64,000 nucleotides of DNA from CAIXQW01 sp046049675 (GTDB lineage Bacteria > Bacteroidota > Bacteroidia > Chitinophagales > Chitinophagaceae). Numbering within the stretch: the first letter of the stretch is position 1; every line of letters starts with the position of its first letter. Shown here piece after piece: positions 35,865 through 45,243 of this stretch. The DNA is taken from the NCBI GenBank assembly GCA_046049675.1, contig JBJORA010000090.1, positions 1 to 64,000 of the forward strand, read 5' to 3'. The translations under genes and the position numbers were made by a program. The notes under the pieces are model-generated. The model did not search any database. It was not told the DNA's origin and saw nothing but the letters and a program-made list of their open reading frames with translations.

Positions 35865-38800
35865 ATGAACTCAATTGCATTCGTTGACACCGAGATTGAG
35901 CCAAAAAGCCGAAAGATTCTTGACATTGGAAGTGTCAAGGACGACGGTAGTTCTTTTCATTCAAATTCCGTTACTGACTTTATAAAGTTTCTTAGCGGCA
36001 CACAGTTCATTTGCGGACACAATATATTGTATCATGACTTACAGTACATTCAGAAAGCCGTTTCAGATGCAAATGTAAATTCAGATAACGTCATTGACAC
36101 TTTGTATCTCTCTCCTCTTTTGTTTCCAACAAGACCCTATCATGCTTTACTCAAGGACGACAAACTTCAAACAGAAGACTCTAATAATCCGCTTAACGAT
36201 TCCATAAAAGCCAAGGATCTTTTCTTTGACGAAGTTTCTAACTTCAACCAATCAGACGAGAAACTAAAAAAGCTTTTCTATTTACTATTATACGACAAAA
36301 AGGAGTTCAACGCCTTTTTTCGTTTCATTGCATATACTTGCAGCGACACAGACACTGAAGATTTTATTCGCAAAACATTTGATTCGGTTATTTGCGAACA
36401 TGCTAACCTTTCAAAAATAATTTCGGAGCACCCGATTGAATTAGCTTACTGCTTAGCTCTCATAAATTGCAATAACCGATATTCAATAACACCACCTTGG
36501 ATTTTAAGAAACTATCCCAAAGTTGAATGCTTAATGTTTTTGCTAAGAAACAATCCTTGTATCACTGGTTGTAAGTATTGCGATAAAGCATTTGATATTC
36601 ACAAAGCACTAAAGGAAAATTTCGGCTATGATGCTTACAGAACTTATGCAGGAGAGCCACTTCAGGAGAACGCAGTTCAAGCAGCAGTTGACAACAAATC
36701 TCTATTAGCAGTATTTCCTACTGGTGGTGGCAAGTCAATTACTTTTCAAGTTCCTGCATTGATGGCTGGTGAAAACTCAAAAGGTTTAACAGTGGTGATT
36801 TCTCCTTTGCAATCGCTAATGAAAGACCAGGTTGACAATCTAGAAAAGATAGGAATCACTACTGCTGTTACAATAAACGGTTTGCTTGACCCCATTGAAA
36901 GAGCAAAATCTATTGAAAGAGTTCAAGATGGTTCAGCATGTCTCCTTTATATTTCTCCTGAATCTTTGCGATCAAAGACCACTGAAAGAATTCTTTTAGG
37001 AAGAAAAATTGTTCGCTTTGTTATTGACGAAGCACACTGCTTTTCTTCATGGGGCCAAGATTTCAGAGTAGATTATTTATACATCGGCGATTTCATCAAA
37101 TCAATTCGGGAAAGTAAAAATCTTGAAGAACAAATTCCAGTTTCATGCTTTACTGCAACTGCAAAGCAAAAAGTCATTGAAGACATTTGTGCATACTTCA
37201 AAGAAAAGTTGGGAATCAAATTGGAAATATTCCCCTCCAAAGCGACAAGAACAAACTTGCAATACAGAGTTTTTGAAAAAGGCAACGATGAAGAAAAGTA
37301 TAACGCAGTTCGCGATTTAATTGAAGAGAAAAATTGCCCGACAATTATTTATGTTTCAAGAACCAAACGAGCAAGAACCCTTGCAGAAAGATTAAAGGAA
37401 GATGGATTTGATGCAAGAGCATTTCATGGCAAAATGGAAAGCCAAGAGAAAACAGCGAATCAAGATGCTTTTATTTCTGGAGCGGTTCAAATAATGGTGG
37501 CGACCTCTGCTTTTGGGATGGGCGTTGATAAGAAGGATGTTGGAATGGTCATTCACTATGAAATTTCTGACTCACTCGAAAACTATGTTCAGGAGGCAGG
37601 CAGAGCAGGGCGAGATCAAAACATAAAAGCAGACTGTTATGTTTTGTTTAACGAAGAAGACCTCGGCAAACATTTTATCTTGTTGAATCAAACTAAGATC
37701 AATATACATGAGATCAAGCAAATTTGGAACGCACTGAAGTACCTTACAAAATTCAAATCGAGTGTTCAAAAATCTGCTTTGGAAATCGCAAGAGCGGCAG
37801 GTTGGGACGATAGCTTGCACGAGATAGAAACAAGAGTTACAACTGCAATTGCTGCATTGGAAGAAGCAGGCTATGTGAAAAGAAAACAAAACATGCCAAG
37901 AGTTTTCGCCAATAGTATTTTATCAAAGACGGCACAAGAAGCGATTGATAAAATTATGCGTTCGCAAAAATTCAGCGAGGATCAAAAAATGGCTGCAACA
38001 AGAATTGTCAAAGCCCTCTTTTCAAGTAAAAGCAGAAAACAAACAAAATCTGATGAAGCTGAATCAAGAGTTGATTACATCTCTGATAATTTGGGCATTG
38101 ATATTAAGAATGTCATAGCAGTAGTTAATCTGTTACGTGACGAAAATATTTTGGCAGATGCAAAAGATTTAACTGCATTCATCAAAAGAGGTGAGAATAA
38201 AAATCGTTCACTTGCAATTGTTCATAGCTATGGCCTAATAGAAAACTTCCTTTGTCCATTGTTTGGCGAACAAGAAAAATCATTCCATATTAAGCAGCTA
38301 AACGAACAAGCAGAAGCCGCTGGATGTAGAGATGTTTCACCAACAAAAATAAAAACGATCATCAATTTTTGGGCGATTAAGAATTGGATAAAGCGACACA
38401 ACAAAGATTATTCGAAGAATCAAATTGTTGCAATTAGTTGCCAACCAATAGAAGAACTAAGAAAAAGATTAGAGAAGCGACACATTTTAGCGGAGTTTGT
38501 TGTTAACTATTTATATAAAAAGAGCAATATAATTCTTGAAGAAGTCGAAGCAGAAAAAGATGAAGTATTAGTAGAATTTTCCGTTCTAGAATTACAAGCG
38601 GCATTTGAAAAGCAACCCCAAGAGTTGTTTGCTTTTAAGGCAAGCATGGAAGACATTGAAGATACCTTGTTTTATCTATCACGAATAGAAGCAATAGGGA
38701 TTGAAGGCGGCTTCCTTGTTGTGTACAATAAACTTTCAATTGATAGAATTGAACAGAATAATAGGGTTCAATATAAAGACCAGGATTATCAAGCGCTAAA

Positions 38801-40691
38801 ACAGTATTACGAACATAAGGTTCAGCAGATTCACATCGTTGGCGAGTATGCCAAGAAAATGATTGATGATACCACTGGAGCACTACAATTTGTTGACGAC
38901 TATTTTCAATTAAACTTTCCTTCTTTCTTAACTAAATACTTTAAAGCAAGAGAGTATGAAATAGGAAGAAACATAACGCCACAGAAACACAGGCAACTTT
39001 TTGATTCTTTATCGGAGGTTCAGCGAAACATTATTGACGACAAAGATTCAAGATACATTGTTGTTGCAGCTGGACCAGGAAGCGGCAAGACAAGAGTTCT
39101 GGTGCACAAATTAGCTTCATTGCTTTTGATGGAAGACGTTAAGCATGAGCAATTGCTGATGCTAACCTTTTCTAGAGCAGCAGCAACTGAATTCAAGAAA
39201 AGGCTGATTGAACTAATAGGCAATGCAGCAAACTTCATCGACATAAAAACCTTTCACTCTTATTGTTTTGACCTCTTGGGCAAGGTTGGAACAATTGACA
39301 CAGCAGATAGAATTATCAAAGCCACGGTAGCGAAAATAAGAAATAACGAGGTTGAGGTGAGCAGAATTACAAAAACAGTTTTGGTGATTGATGAAGCACA
39401 GGATATGGACCACGAGGAATTTGAGCTGATAAGCGTACTCATGGAAAAGAATGATGAAATGAGAGTAATTGCAGTAGGAGATGATGACCAAAATATTTAT
39501 GAATGGAGGGGAGCCGATTCGAAATACTTGGTAAGCTTTATTATAGATAAAAAGGCAACGAAATACGAGCTCATCAAAAATTACAGAAGTAAAAGTAATT
39601 TGGTTTCATTTGCTAACCAATTTGTAAGGACAATTGATGGGCGCCTTAAAGAAATCCCGATTGAAGCACAACAAACTGACAATGGGAAAATTAAGATTGT
39701 TCATTACAAAAATGGAAACCTCATTGCTCCCCTTATTGACGACATACTTTCAACTGACCTTTCAGGTACAACATGCATCTTGACACACAAGAACGAGGAA
39801 GCATTTCAAGTAGCAGGACTTCTGACCAAATACGGACACCAAGCTAAGTTGATTCAGAGCAACGATAGTTTTAGCTTATATAATCTGATAGAGATACGTT
39901 ACTTTTTGGATGAGTTGAGATTAGACGATGATGTATTTATTATTAGCGACGATGTTTGGGAGAGCGCGAAAAGACAATTGATACACAGATACAAAGCAAG
40001 TTCAAAGTTTGAAATTTGTTACAACCTTATTAGGGATTTTGAAAGCACAAACACCAAAAAGAAATACAAGTCGGACTTTGAAGTTTTCATCCGTGAATCA
40101 AAGTTGGAAGATTTTATAAGCACTAGTGGAGATACAATATTTGTTTCTACAATTCACAAGGCAAAAGGAAGAGAATTTGACAACGTGTTCTTATTGCTTG
40201 AAAATTTTGATGCAAGAGAAGCTGAAAAGAAGCGACAACTGTATGTGGCAATGACAAGGGCAAAGCAAAGGCTGACGATTCATTTGAATGGAAATTATCT
40301 TGACAATTTGAAGACGGAAGAATTAGAGCGGATTGAAAATAATAGCACATTCCAAGCGCCAAGCGGTTTGGTTTTACACCTTTCGCACAAGGATTTAAAG
40401 TTGGGATACTTTGAGTATGTGCAGAAACGAGTAAATGCATTGACAAGCGGAGATTCACTTAGTATATCTGATGAAGGTTGTAAAAACGAAAAAGGCGAAT
40501 TAGTATTAAAGTTCTCAAAAAGATTTCTTGAAAGATTAGTAGTTGCAAAGAAGAGGGGTTATGAGTTGAAAGATGCTAAAGTGAATTTCATTGTCTATTG
40601 GAAAAATGAGGATAAAGGGATTGAAGTAAAAATTGCCCTTCCAGAATTGCATTTTGAACACGCAAATACAGTAAATGCGCAAGTTGACTAG
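35865..40691 (+). CDS. Exonuclease-RecQ-UvrD fusion helicase (1608 aa)
   Basis: Three enzymatic parts lie in one chain. Residues 1-120 look like a DEDD-type 3'-5' exonuclease (FVDTEI, GHNILYHDL, and a later His-Asp region NNPLNDSIKAKDLF). Residues 265-600 are a RecQ SF2 helicase: FPTGGGKS at about 284, VIDEAHCFSSWG at 386, FGMGVDKKDVGMVIHYE, QEAGRAGRD at 576. A helical middle follows. From about 1065 there is a UvrD/SF1 helicase: AAGPGSGKTRVL, VIDEAQDMD at 1174, GDDDQNIYEWRGAD at 1205, STIHKAKGREFDNVF, YVAMTRAKQRL at 1459. Such a double helicase probably unwinds and trims DNA, in repair or in anti-phage defence. It stands alone with long spacers on both sides. Confidence 0.9.
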   Translation: MNSIAFVDTEIEPKSRKILDIGSVKDDGSSFHSNSVTDFIKFLSGTQFICGHNILYHDLQYIQKAVSDANVNSDNVIDTLYLSPLLFPTRPYHALLKDDKLQTEDSNNPLNDSIKAKDLFFDEVSNFNQSDEKLKKLFYLLLYDKKEFNAFFRFIAYTCSDTDTEDFIRKTFDSVICEHANLSKIISEHPIELAYCLALINCNNRYSITPPWILRNYPKVECLMFLLRNNPCITGCKYCDKAFDIHKALKENFGYDAYRTYAGEPLQENAVQAAVDNKSLLAVFPTGGGKSITFQVPALMAGENSKGLTVVISPLQSLMKDQVDNLEKIGITTAVTINGLLDPIERAKSIERVQDGSACLLYISPESLRSKTTERILLGRKIVRFVIDEAHCFSSWGQDFRVDYLYIGDFIKSIRESKNLEEQIPVSCFTATAKQKVIEDICAYFKEKLGIKLEIFPSKATRTNLQYRVFEKGNDEEKYNAVRDLIEEKNCPTIIYVSRTKRARTLAERLKEDGFDARAFHGKMESQEKTANQDAFISGAVQIMVATSAFGMGVDKKDVGMVIHYEISDSLENYVQEAGRAGRDQNIKADCYVLFNEEDLGKHFILLNQTKINIHEIKQIWNALKYLTKFKSSVQKSALEIARAAGWDDSLHEIETRVTTAIAALEEAGYVKRKQNMPRVFANSILSKTAQEAIDKIMRSQKFSEDQKMAATRIVKALFSSKSRKQTKSDEAESRVDYISDNLGIDIKNVIAVVNLLRDENILADAKDLTAFIKRGENKNRSLAIVHSYGLIENFLCPLFGEQEKSFHIKQLNEQAEAAGCRDVSPTKIKTIINFWAIKNWIKRHNKDYSKNQIVAISCQPIEELRKRLEKRHILAEFVVNYLYKKSNIILEEVEAEKDEVLVEFSVLELQAAFEKQPQELFAFKASMEDIEDTLFYLSRIEAIGIEGGFLVVYNKLSIDRIEQNNRVQYKDQDYQALKQYYEHKVQQIHIVGEYAKKMIDDTTGALQFVDDYFQLNFPSFLTKYFKAREYEIGRNITPQKHRQLFDSLSEVQRNIIDDKDSRYIVVAAGPGSGKTRVLVHKLASLLLMEDVKHEQLLMLTFSRAAATEFKKRLIELIGNAANFIDIKTFHSYCFDLLGKVGTIDTADRIIKATVAKIRNNEVEVSRITKTVLVIDEAQDMDHEEFELISVLMEKNDEMRVIAVGDDDQNIYEWRGADSKYLVSFIIDKKATKYELIKNYRSKSNLVSFANQFVRTIDGRLKEIPIEAQQTDNGKIKIVHYKNGNLIAPLIDDILSTDLSGTTCILTHKNEEAFQVAGLLTKYGHQAKLIQSNDSFSLYNLIEIRYFLDELRLDDDVFIISDDVWESAKRQLIHRYKASSKFEICYNLIRDFESTNTKKKYKSDFEVFIRESKLEDFISTSGDTIFVSTIHKAKGREFDNVFLLLENFDAREAEKKRQLYVAMTRAKQRLTIHLNGNYLDNLKTEELERIENNSTFQAPSGLVLHLSHKDLKLGYFEYVQKRVNALTSGDSLSISDEGCKNEKGELVLKFSKRFLERLVVAKKRGYELKDAKVNFIVYWKNEDKGIEVKIALPELHFEHANTVNAQVD

Positions 40692-41293
40692 GTTTAATAA
40701 CTGTACCAGACCTAGTATGAGTGAACTGGAAATAGCACGAAATAGGCGGCAACCGTGCTCCTATTGGCCTTCGTCACTAACCCACTAAGTTGTTTGCAAT
40801 ATCTGCGGCGGCGGATTAGATTTAATGCTATCGCATAGGTGTATCACTCGCCAGTAGTGTTGGGTGAGCTGTATGGTGTTTGCAAGTAAGCCATTACAAC
40901 TACTACGTGGCATCTACTTAGTTAACTGCAAAAGCTAAAACAATTATTTTGGCAAAGCCTGCTTTTGCGTAACAATTTATTATTTTTGATGATGATAACA
41001 ATGCTCGCAGATATAAGCTTCTTCGAACACGTGATTGACTCAATTCGCAATGCTAGCCCGTAAAGCAATGTAGGCTGGTCGTAAGCATATCAACAAAGGG
41101 CAATGCAAAGTCGAAACAATTACAACATTGCTAGCAGCGTTATAATTCTAAACTAAGGATTCTTACTTACTTTTGTTTTTGAAAAAAGAAACCACTTCTC
41201 ACATAGGAGCTGCGCATATATACTTAATGTGGGCCGCACCTTACCCACACTTTAAGCACAACTACAAATTCAAGAAATTAGATATACAGATAT
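40692..41293. other. 600-bp spacer, no gene seen
   Basis: No convincing frame. It contains copy C of the spacer repeat (40951-41046) with TATTTTTG at 40981-40988 and a later TACTTTTG candidate near 41174-41181. GC content is higher than in the flanking genes in parts, and several short inverted words (gcaatgctagcc, ggctgg) suggest folded RNA or relic palindromes. Confidence 0.5.
40951..41046 (+). repeat. Diverged spacer repeat, copy C (with -7 element)
   Basis: This is the best preserved partner of copy A: shared words include GCAAAG, CTTTT, TATTATTTTTGA, ATGATAAC, GAACAC and ATTGACTCAATT in the same order and spacing within a few bases. Confidence 0.6.
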
Positions 41294-41884
41294 ATGGACA
41301 TAAAGTATATTGAGAAGAACTACGAAAGCATGCCCGATAGCGAAATTATTAGAATTGCGACGACAGATGCTCATGGATTGCGACCAGAAGTTTTTGGAAT
41401 TATTGAGAAAGAAATCAAGAAACGAAATCTTAATCCTGACATCTTAAAGGGTGCACTTGCGCAAAACAAGGAATATTCATCTGAGGAAATAGAAGACTAT
41501 TCAAAACTGTTGAGAGATTTACCTTGTCCCATTTGTGGCAATACACACGAAAAACTAAATGGGACAGTGTCCTATACAGTGCAAAGTTTTATAGTTTTTA
41601 CCTCATATGGAAGTGAGCCAACAATTGCTTGTCCAGACTGTCTCGACAAGAAAAATAATGACGCAATGCTTTCAACGGCTTTACTTGGTTGGTGGGGAAT
41701 TCCTTCGGGAATTTTAAAGACGCCACTATATATTTATAGAAACTATAAAGCTAAACAAGAAAACAGAATTGACGCTTCAAATAGTGCCCTGCTTTCGTTT
41801 GTACTCGACAACATTGGAGAAATCGAAACATACAAAGAAGACAAACAAAAACTTAAAGCAATCATAAAGCCGAAGAAATACTAA
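41294..41884 (+). CDS. Protein with a zinc-ribbon-like CPxC pair, unknown
   Basis: The N-terminal 60 residues are helical and acidic (SMPDSEIIRIATTDAHGLRPEVFGIIEKEIKKR), a segment seen in other Bacteroidota accessory proteins. A zinc-ribbon-like pair follows: LPCPICGNTH and IACPDCLDKK, then a hydrophobic stretch (MLSTALLGWWGIPSGIL) and a charged tail. It may be a membrane-associated regulatory protein. No family name could be assigned. Confidence 0.6.
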   Translation: MDIKYIEKNYESMPDSEIIRIATTDAHGLRPEVFGIIEKEIKKRNLNPDILKGALAQNKEYSSEEIEDYSKLLRDLPCPICGNTHEKLNGTVSYTVQSFIVFTSYGSEPTIACPDCLDKKNNDAMLSTALLGWWGIPSGILKTPLYIYRNYKAKQENRIDASNSALLSFVLDNIGEIETYKEDKQKLKAIIKPKKY

Positions 41885-42026
41885 CCAGTCGCCAATGCGG
41901 CTCATCCTAAAGGTGAACACTTCAAAACGACAGGCAGCAGAGCTAATATTTAGTTTCGAACTATGAACGACACACATTCGTGGTAAGCAGAATATTTGAC
42001 AATTTAAGTAAACATAGGATAGCGAT

Positions 42027-42034
42027 TTAATTTT
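42027..42034 (+). promoter_or_regulatory. -7 element TAATTTTG
   Basis: TAATTTTG fits the consensus and overlaps the TTG at 42033 that would otherwise be a start. A transcript from here would begin at about 42040, so the ATG at 42069 is the more likely translation start of the next gene. Confidence 0.5.
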
Positions 42035-42068
42035 GAGTACACAGCAAGACATAAGTGATGTTTTTTCG

Positions 42069-42494
42069 ATGCTTCATGATGGAGTAATTGAAAGTTGGAC
42101 AGGTAGTAAAGAAAAACTATTACTAAAAATTAGCTGCTTGTACTTAGCAGAACTCATAAACAAAGACTTTGAATACTTTTATGTAGAGATAGCAGAAGTG
42201 CAAAAAATTGAACTTGATACGTGGATTAATCCAATTGAAGACGGCCCACAAATATTAACAGAACTATCAGATATTTTTAAAGCCGAATTGGAGATACTCT
42301 CAGCTGAGAATAAAGATAGCGGGGTTGTGATAACATGCAATCAACCATTTAGGGAGATAAATTATAGTGGCGGTCATCTTACCTTAAACTGTACATCAGT
42401 CAAAGTATTTAAGCAAGACAGAAATGAACTGACAATTAAGGCATTAAAAGAGCTATGTACACAATATTGGGACAGCTTTAGGAAAAGAATATAG
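42069..42494 (+). CDS. Small cytoplasmic protein, unknown
   Basis: A 141-residue acidic protein (MLHDGVIESWTGSKEKLLLKISCLYLAELINKDFEYFYVEI). The layout, a beta-rich start with a conserved-looking WTG and a later GG-H segment (NYSGGHLTLNC), resembles small immunity-type proteins but no family was recognised. I prefer the ATG at 42069 over the in-frame TTG at 42033 because the TTG lies within the predicted -7 element. Confidence 0.55.
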   Translation: MLHDGVIESWTGSKEKLLLKISCLYLAELINKDFEYFYVEIAEVQKIELDTWINPIEDGPQILTELSDIFKAELEILSAENKDSGVVITCNQPFREINYSGGHLTLNCTSVKVFKQDRNELTIKALKELCTQYWDSFRKRI

Positions 42495-42512
42495 TTAACC
42501 ACAAAAGCCACC

Positions 42513-42545
42513 ATAGTTATTTTGGCAACGCGTGCGTTTACACAA
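42513..42545 (+). repeat. Spacer repeat fragment, copy D
   Basis: ATAGTTATTTTGGCAA followed by GC.TGC.TTT.C matches the left part of copy C (40941-40972). The right part, with the -7 element, is missing. Confidence 0.4.
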
Positions 42546-42600
42546 ACTCTATAATCCAGCCCTTCGGCAAAACCAAAAGATATGTCTTTTCACCTATTTT

Positions 42601-42649
42601 TTGGGCAGTCTAAAAATATTTACTACTTTTGTTAACCTATTTCGTTAAT
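42601..42649 (+). promoter_or_regulatory. HigBA promoter and operator candidate
   Basis: TTG at 42601-42603, 20 bases, then TACTTTTG at 42624-42631: a consensus promoter. Two direct GTTAA words, GTTAAC (42631) and GTTAAT (42644), 13 bases apart, cover the expected transcription start and are a likely binding site for the antitoxin. Confidence 0.6.
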
Positions 42650-42665
42650 AATATTTATCTTTTCA

Positions 42666-42998
42666 TTGGAAATAAGTTATAGAAACAAAAAACTTGAAAA
42701 GCAATTGACAGATCCAAAAGAGATGGTAAAATCCTTTGGTCAGTTGGCTCGTAAGGTAAATCAAAGACTAAAAGATTTAGGTGATGCGGACGATTTATCA
42801 ATTATGAGAAGTATTCCGGCTGCAAGATGCCACGAACTAGTAGGCGATCGCAAAGGTGAATTAGCGGTAGACGTTTCAAGCAACTACCGACTGATTTTTG
42901 AGCCAGTCCATGATCCAATACCCAAAAAAGATGATGGCGGTTTGAATTGGGAGGAAGTCACCAAAATTCAGATTAATGAAATAGAAGACTACCATTAA
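42666..42998 (+). CDS. higB: HigB/RelE-superfamily toxin
   Basis: The 110-residue protein matches the HigB-type 'killer' proteins: YRNKKLEKQLTDP at the start, IPAARCHELVGDRKGELAVDVSSNYRLIFEP in the middle, and VTKIQINEIEDYH at the end. RelE-fold toxins of this class cut mRNA on the ribosome. Start is TTG at 42666; no in-frame ATG lies upstream before stops, and the residues behind the TTG already match the family. The antitoxin begins 25 bases downstream. Confidence 0.88.
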   Translation: MEISYRNKKLEKQLTDPKEMVKSFGQLARKVNQRLKDLGDADDLSIMRSIPAARCHELVGDRKGELAVDVSSNYRLIFEPVHDPIPKKDDGGLNWEEVTKIQINEIEDYH

Positions 42999-43023
42999 AA
43001 CAGATAGAACTTAGGTAAACACA

Positions 43024-44115
43024 ATGGCAACAAAATTAGAAATAGCAAAATCGTTACTCTCGCCTCCCGGCGATACTATTCAGGAGCATATTGATTTTAT
43101 TGGAATGAGCCAAGCTGAACTTGCAGAAAGAATGGGCAGACCAAAGGAAAAAATCAATGATGTAATTAAAGGAAGAGAACCAATTTCTACTGCAACAGCT
43201 TTTCAATTGGAAAAAGTTTTAGGTATCTCTGCAAGTTTTTGGTTGAATAGAGAGAAGACATACCGTAAAGAGCTCTATGAATTACAACAACAGGAAGAAC
43301 TAGAAAGGCAAAAAGGATGGTTGTGTGCATTTCCAATAAATGAGATGCGAAAATATGCATGGATACCTGATACAAAAGAGAAGCATACTTCGGTGGACAA
43401 TTTATTAAAATTCTTTAGTGTAGCATCAACTGAAGAATGGGAAAGGATTTATGTGGATGAAGAAGTTTCTGTTGCATTCAAAATCTCACTGGCTCACACC
43501 AAAAGCCCTCATGCTATTTCAGCATGGTTGCGTAAGGGTGAGATACAAGCTAAGGAAATAGACGTTGCGGAATTTGATAAAAAGAAATTCAAAGAAGCTA
43601 TGGCAGAAATCAAAGAAGTGGCCTTTTTGATGCCTGACAATTACACAAAACAATTACGCAATATCTGCGCCAAATGTGGCGTCGCGGTTGTATTAACTCA
43701 AAACTTGCCAAAAGCACCAATAAGTGGAGCAACACGTTGGTTTCATAACAAACCAATCATTCAATTATCTGGTCGCTTTAGGACCAATGACCATTTTTGG
43801 TTTACTTTTTTCCATGAAGCGGCACATATCATTTTGCACGGCAAAAAAGACATCTTTTTGGAAAATGTAGAAGGCACAGAAACAGACCAAGAAAAAGAGG
43901 AAGAAGCTAATGCATTTGCTGCTAAAATATTGCTGACTGAAAATGAACTACAACAGATTATTGATGCAGCTCCATTGACCGAAAAAATGATTTATGAGTT
44001 TGCAAATAAATTCAGAACACCACCAGGTGTAATTATAGGCAGATTACAACATTTAAAACTCATTCCATTTCATATCGGCAATAGTTTCAGGCGAAAAATT
44101 GATTTATTTAGCTAA
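43024..44115 (+). CDS. higA: HigA-type antitoxin with ImmA/IrrE metallopeptidase domain
   Basis: An XRE-like helix-turn-helix of HigA type occupies about residues 15-85 (MSQAELAERMGRPKEKINDVIKGREPI). The C-terminal half is a COG2856/ImmA-IrrE domain with HEAAHIILH (His264, Glu265, His268) and a later Glu-rich segment EEEANAFAAKILL, giving the zinc ligands. The fused peptidase could destroy the antitoxin or another regulator under stress and so release the toxin; this is inference. It follows HigB closely and should repress the shared promoter. Length 363 aa is normal for the fused class. Confidence 0.9.
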   Translation: MATKLEIAKSLLSPPGDTIQEHIDFIGMSQAELAERMGRPKEKINDVIKGREPISTATAFQLEKVLGISASFWLNREKTYRKELYELQQQEELERQKGWLCAFPINEMRKYAWIPDTKEKHTSVDNLLKFFSVASTEEWERIYVDEEVSVAFKISLAHTKSPHAISAWLRKGEIQAKEIDVAEFDKKKFKEAMAEIKEVAFLMPDNYTKQLRNICAKCGVAVVLTQNLPKAPISGATRWFHNKPIIQLSGRFRTNDHFWFTFFHEAAHIILHGKKDIFLENVEGTETDQEKEEEANAFAAKILLTENELQQIIDAAPLTEKMIYEFANKFRTPPGVIIGRLQHLKLIPFHIGNSFRRKIDLFS

Positions 44116-44435
44116 GAATTGTAGAAGTTTATTTCCGCTATTAATTGCACAGTAGAAATTAAAGATGTGCATAAAAGGCAATGACTTTCAGTTGTAGGCT
44201 TAGCCGACTAGTTGTATTGCATAACGGTAATTTCTCCCGAGACTAGCTGCGCAAAATGTAGTGTGCAAATAGCCAAAAACTTTAGCAGATTTTGAAAAAT
44301 AAATAGTAATACATTCGCTACAAATGAAAAGAAAAACGCTTAATTTTGAGTTGGTCCACATCTGATTGATGCCGTTCGAACAGCAGCTGCAGTAAGCATC
44401 ATTCGCTATACATCACTTTAAAAGACACTTCTACT
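44116..44435. other. 320-bp spacer, no gene seen
   Basis: No coding frame. TAATTTTG at about 44343-44350 is a -7 candidate for the next gene, about 86 bases ahead of its ATG, followed by 'tgattgatgcc' that faintly matches the GATTGACTC part of spacer copies A and C. Confidence 0.4.
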
Positions 44436-45104
44436 ATGACTGACACTTTTTTGACATTTAAGAAGTTTAACGATGTTGAGATTGCAAATGAAATCGTTGA
44501 ACTATTAAAAGCGAAACAAATTGACTTTCATATTGACGAAGATTACAAGCAGTTTTCTAACCCTCTTTTGAGCGATAATGCAGTCGACCATAGAGTTTGT
44601 CTAAAACTACGAGCGGAAGATTTTGTTAAAGCCCAAAGTGTTATAGATGAGTATTATAGAGACATTGCTGATTCAATAGGAAAGGATTATTTTTTGTATA
44701 AATACACCGATAACGACTTATTCGACATTTTAACTAAGCCAGACGAATGGGGCGAACTCAACTGTCAGTTAGCTCAAAAAATACTTGTGGAAAGAGGCCA
44801 TGATATTAACCCCGAAACAATTAAACAACATATTGAACAAATAACGACAGAAGATGCAAAACCAGAAGTAGCTGGAAAAATTTATATCTTTTTAGGCTAT
44901 GTCGTCGCAATACTTGGCGGCTTACTTGCCATTATGTATGGCGAACACTTAGTAAGTTCTAAAAAAACCATGCGCGATGGTACACAAGTCTATACTTATA
45001 GGGAAGAAGATAGAAAGCATGGCAAAAGAATTTTTAGAATTGGTATTGTGTTTTTGATTATTGGCTTGATTCTGTTTATTTACATTAAATTAAGGCAGCT
45101 TTGA
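44436..45104 (+). CDS. Membrane protein with DUF2007-like N-terminal domain
   Basis: The first 75 residues (FLTFKKFNDVEIANEIVELL ... LKLRAEDFVKAQSVIDEYY) look like the ferredoxin-like 'signal transducing' DUF2007 domain. A helical part follows, and two membrane segments lie near 146-165 and 200-218 with a basic loop between them. Such proteins are common and uncharacterised in Bacteroidota. It stands alone and is convergent with the WYL gene. Confidence 0.6.
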   Translation: MTDTFLTFKKFNDVEIANEIVELLKAKQIDFHIDEDYKQFSNPLLSDNAVDHRVCLKLRAEDFVKAQSVIDEYYRDIADSIGKDYFLYKYTDNDLFDILTKPDEWGELNCQLAQKILVERGHDINPETIKQHIEQITTEDAKPEVAGKIYIFLGYVVAILGGLLAIMYGEHLVSSKKTMRDGTQVYTYREEDRKHGKRIFRIGIVFLIIGLILFIYIKLRQL

Positions 45105-45243
45105 TATTAAGGCTTTGTAACTGCTGCTAACAGGCGTTGTGTACTTAACAGCTAAGAGATATAATTGATAGTGTTTTATGTGGCATTACGTACAAAGATG
45201 ATAATCCCATTGCAACGAACTTCACACTGAGCCGTTGTAAGGT

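Noticed and set aside
34343..45104. Chromosomal integron with attC sites
   Set aside because: Cassette-like layout and spacer palindromes are suggestive, but I could not find consistent attC ends (RYYYAAC/GTTRRRY pairs) or an integrase, so I do not call it.
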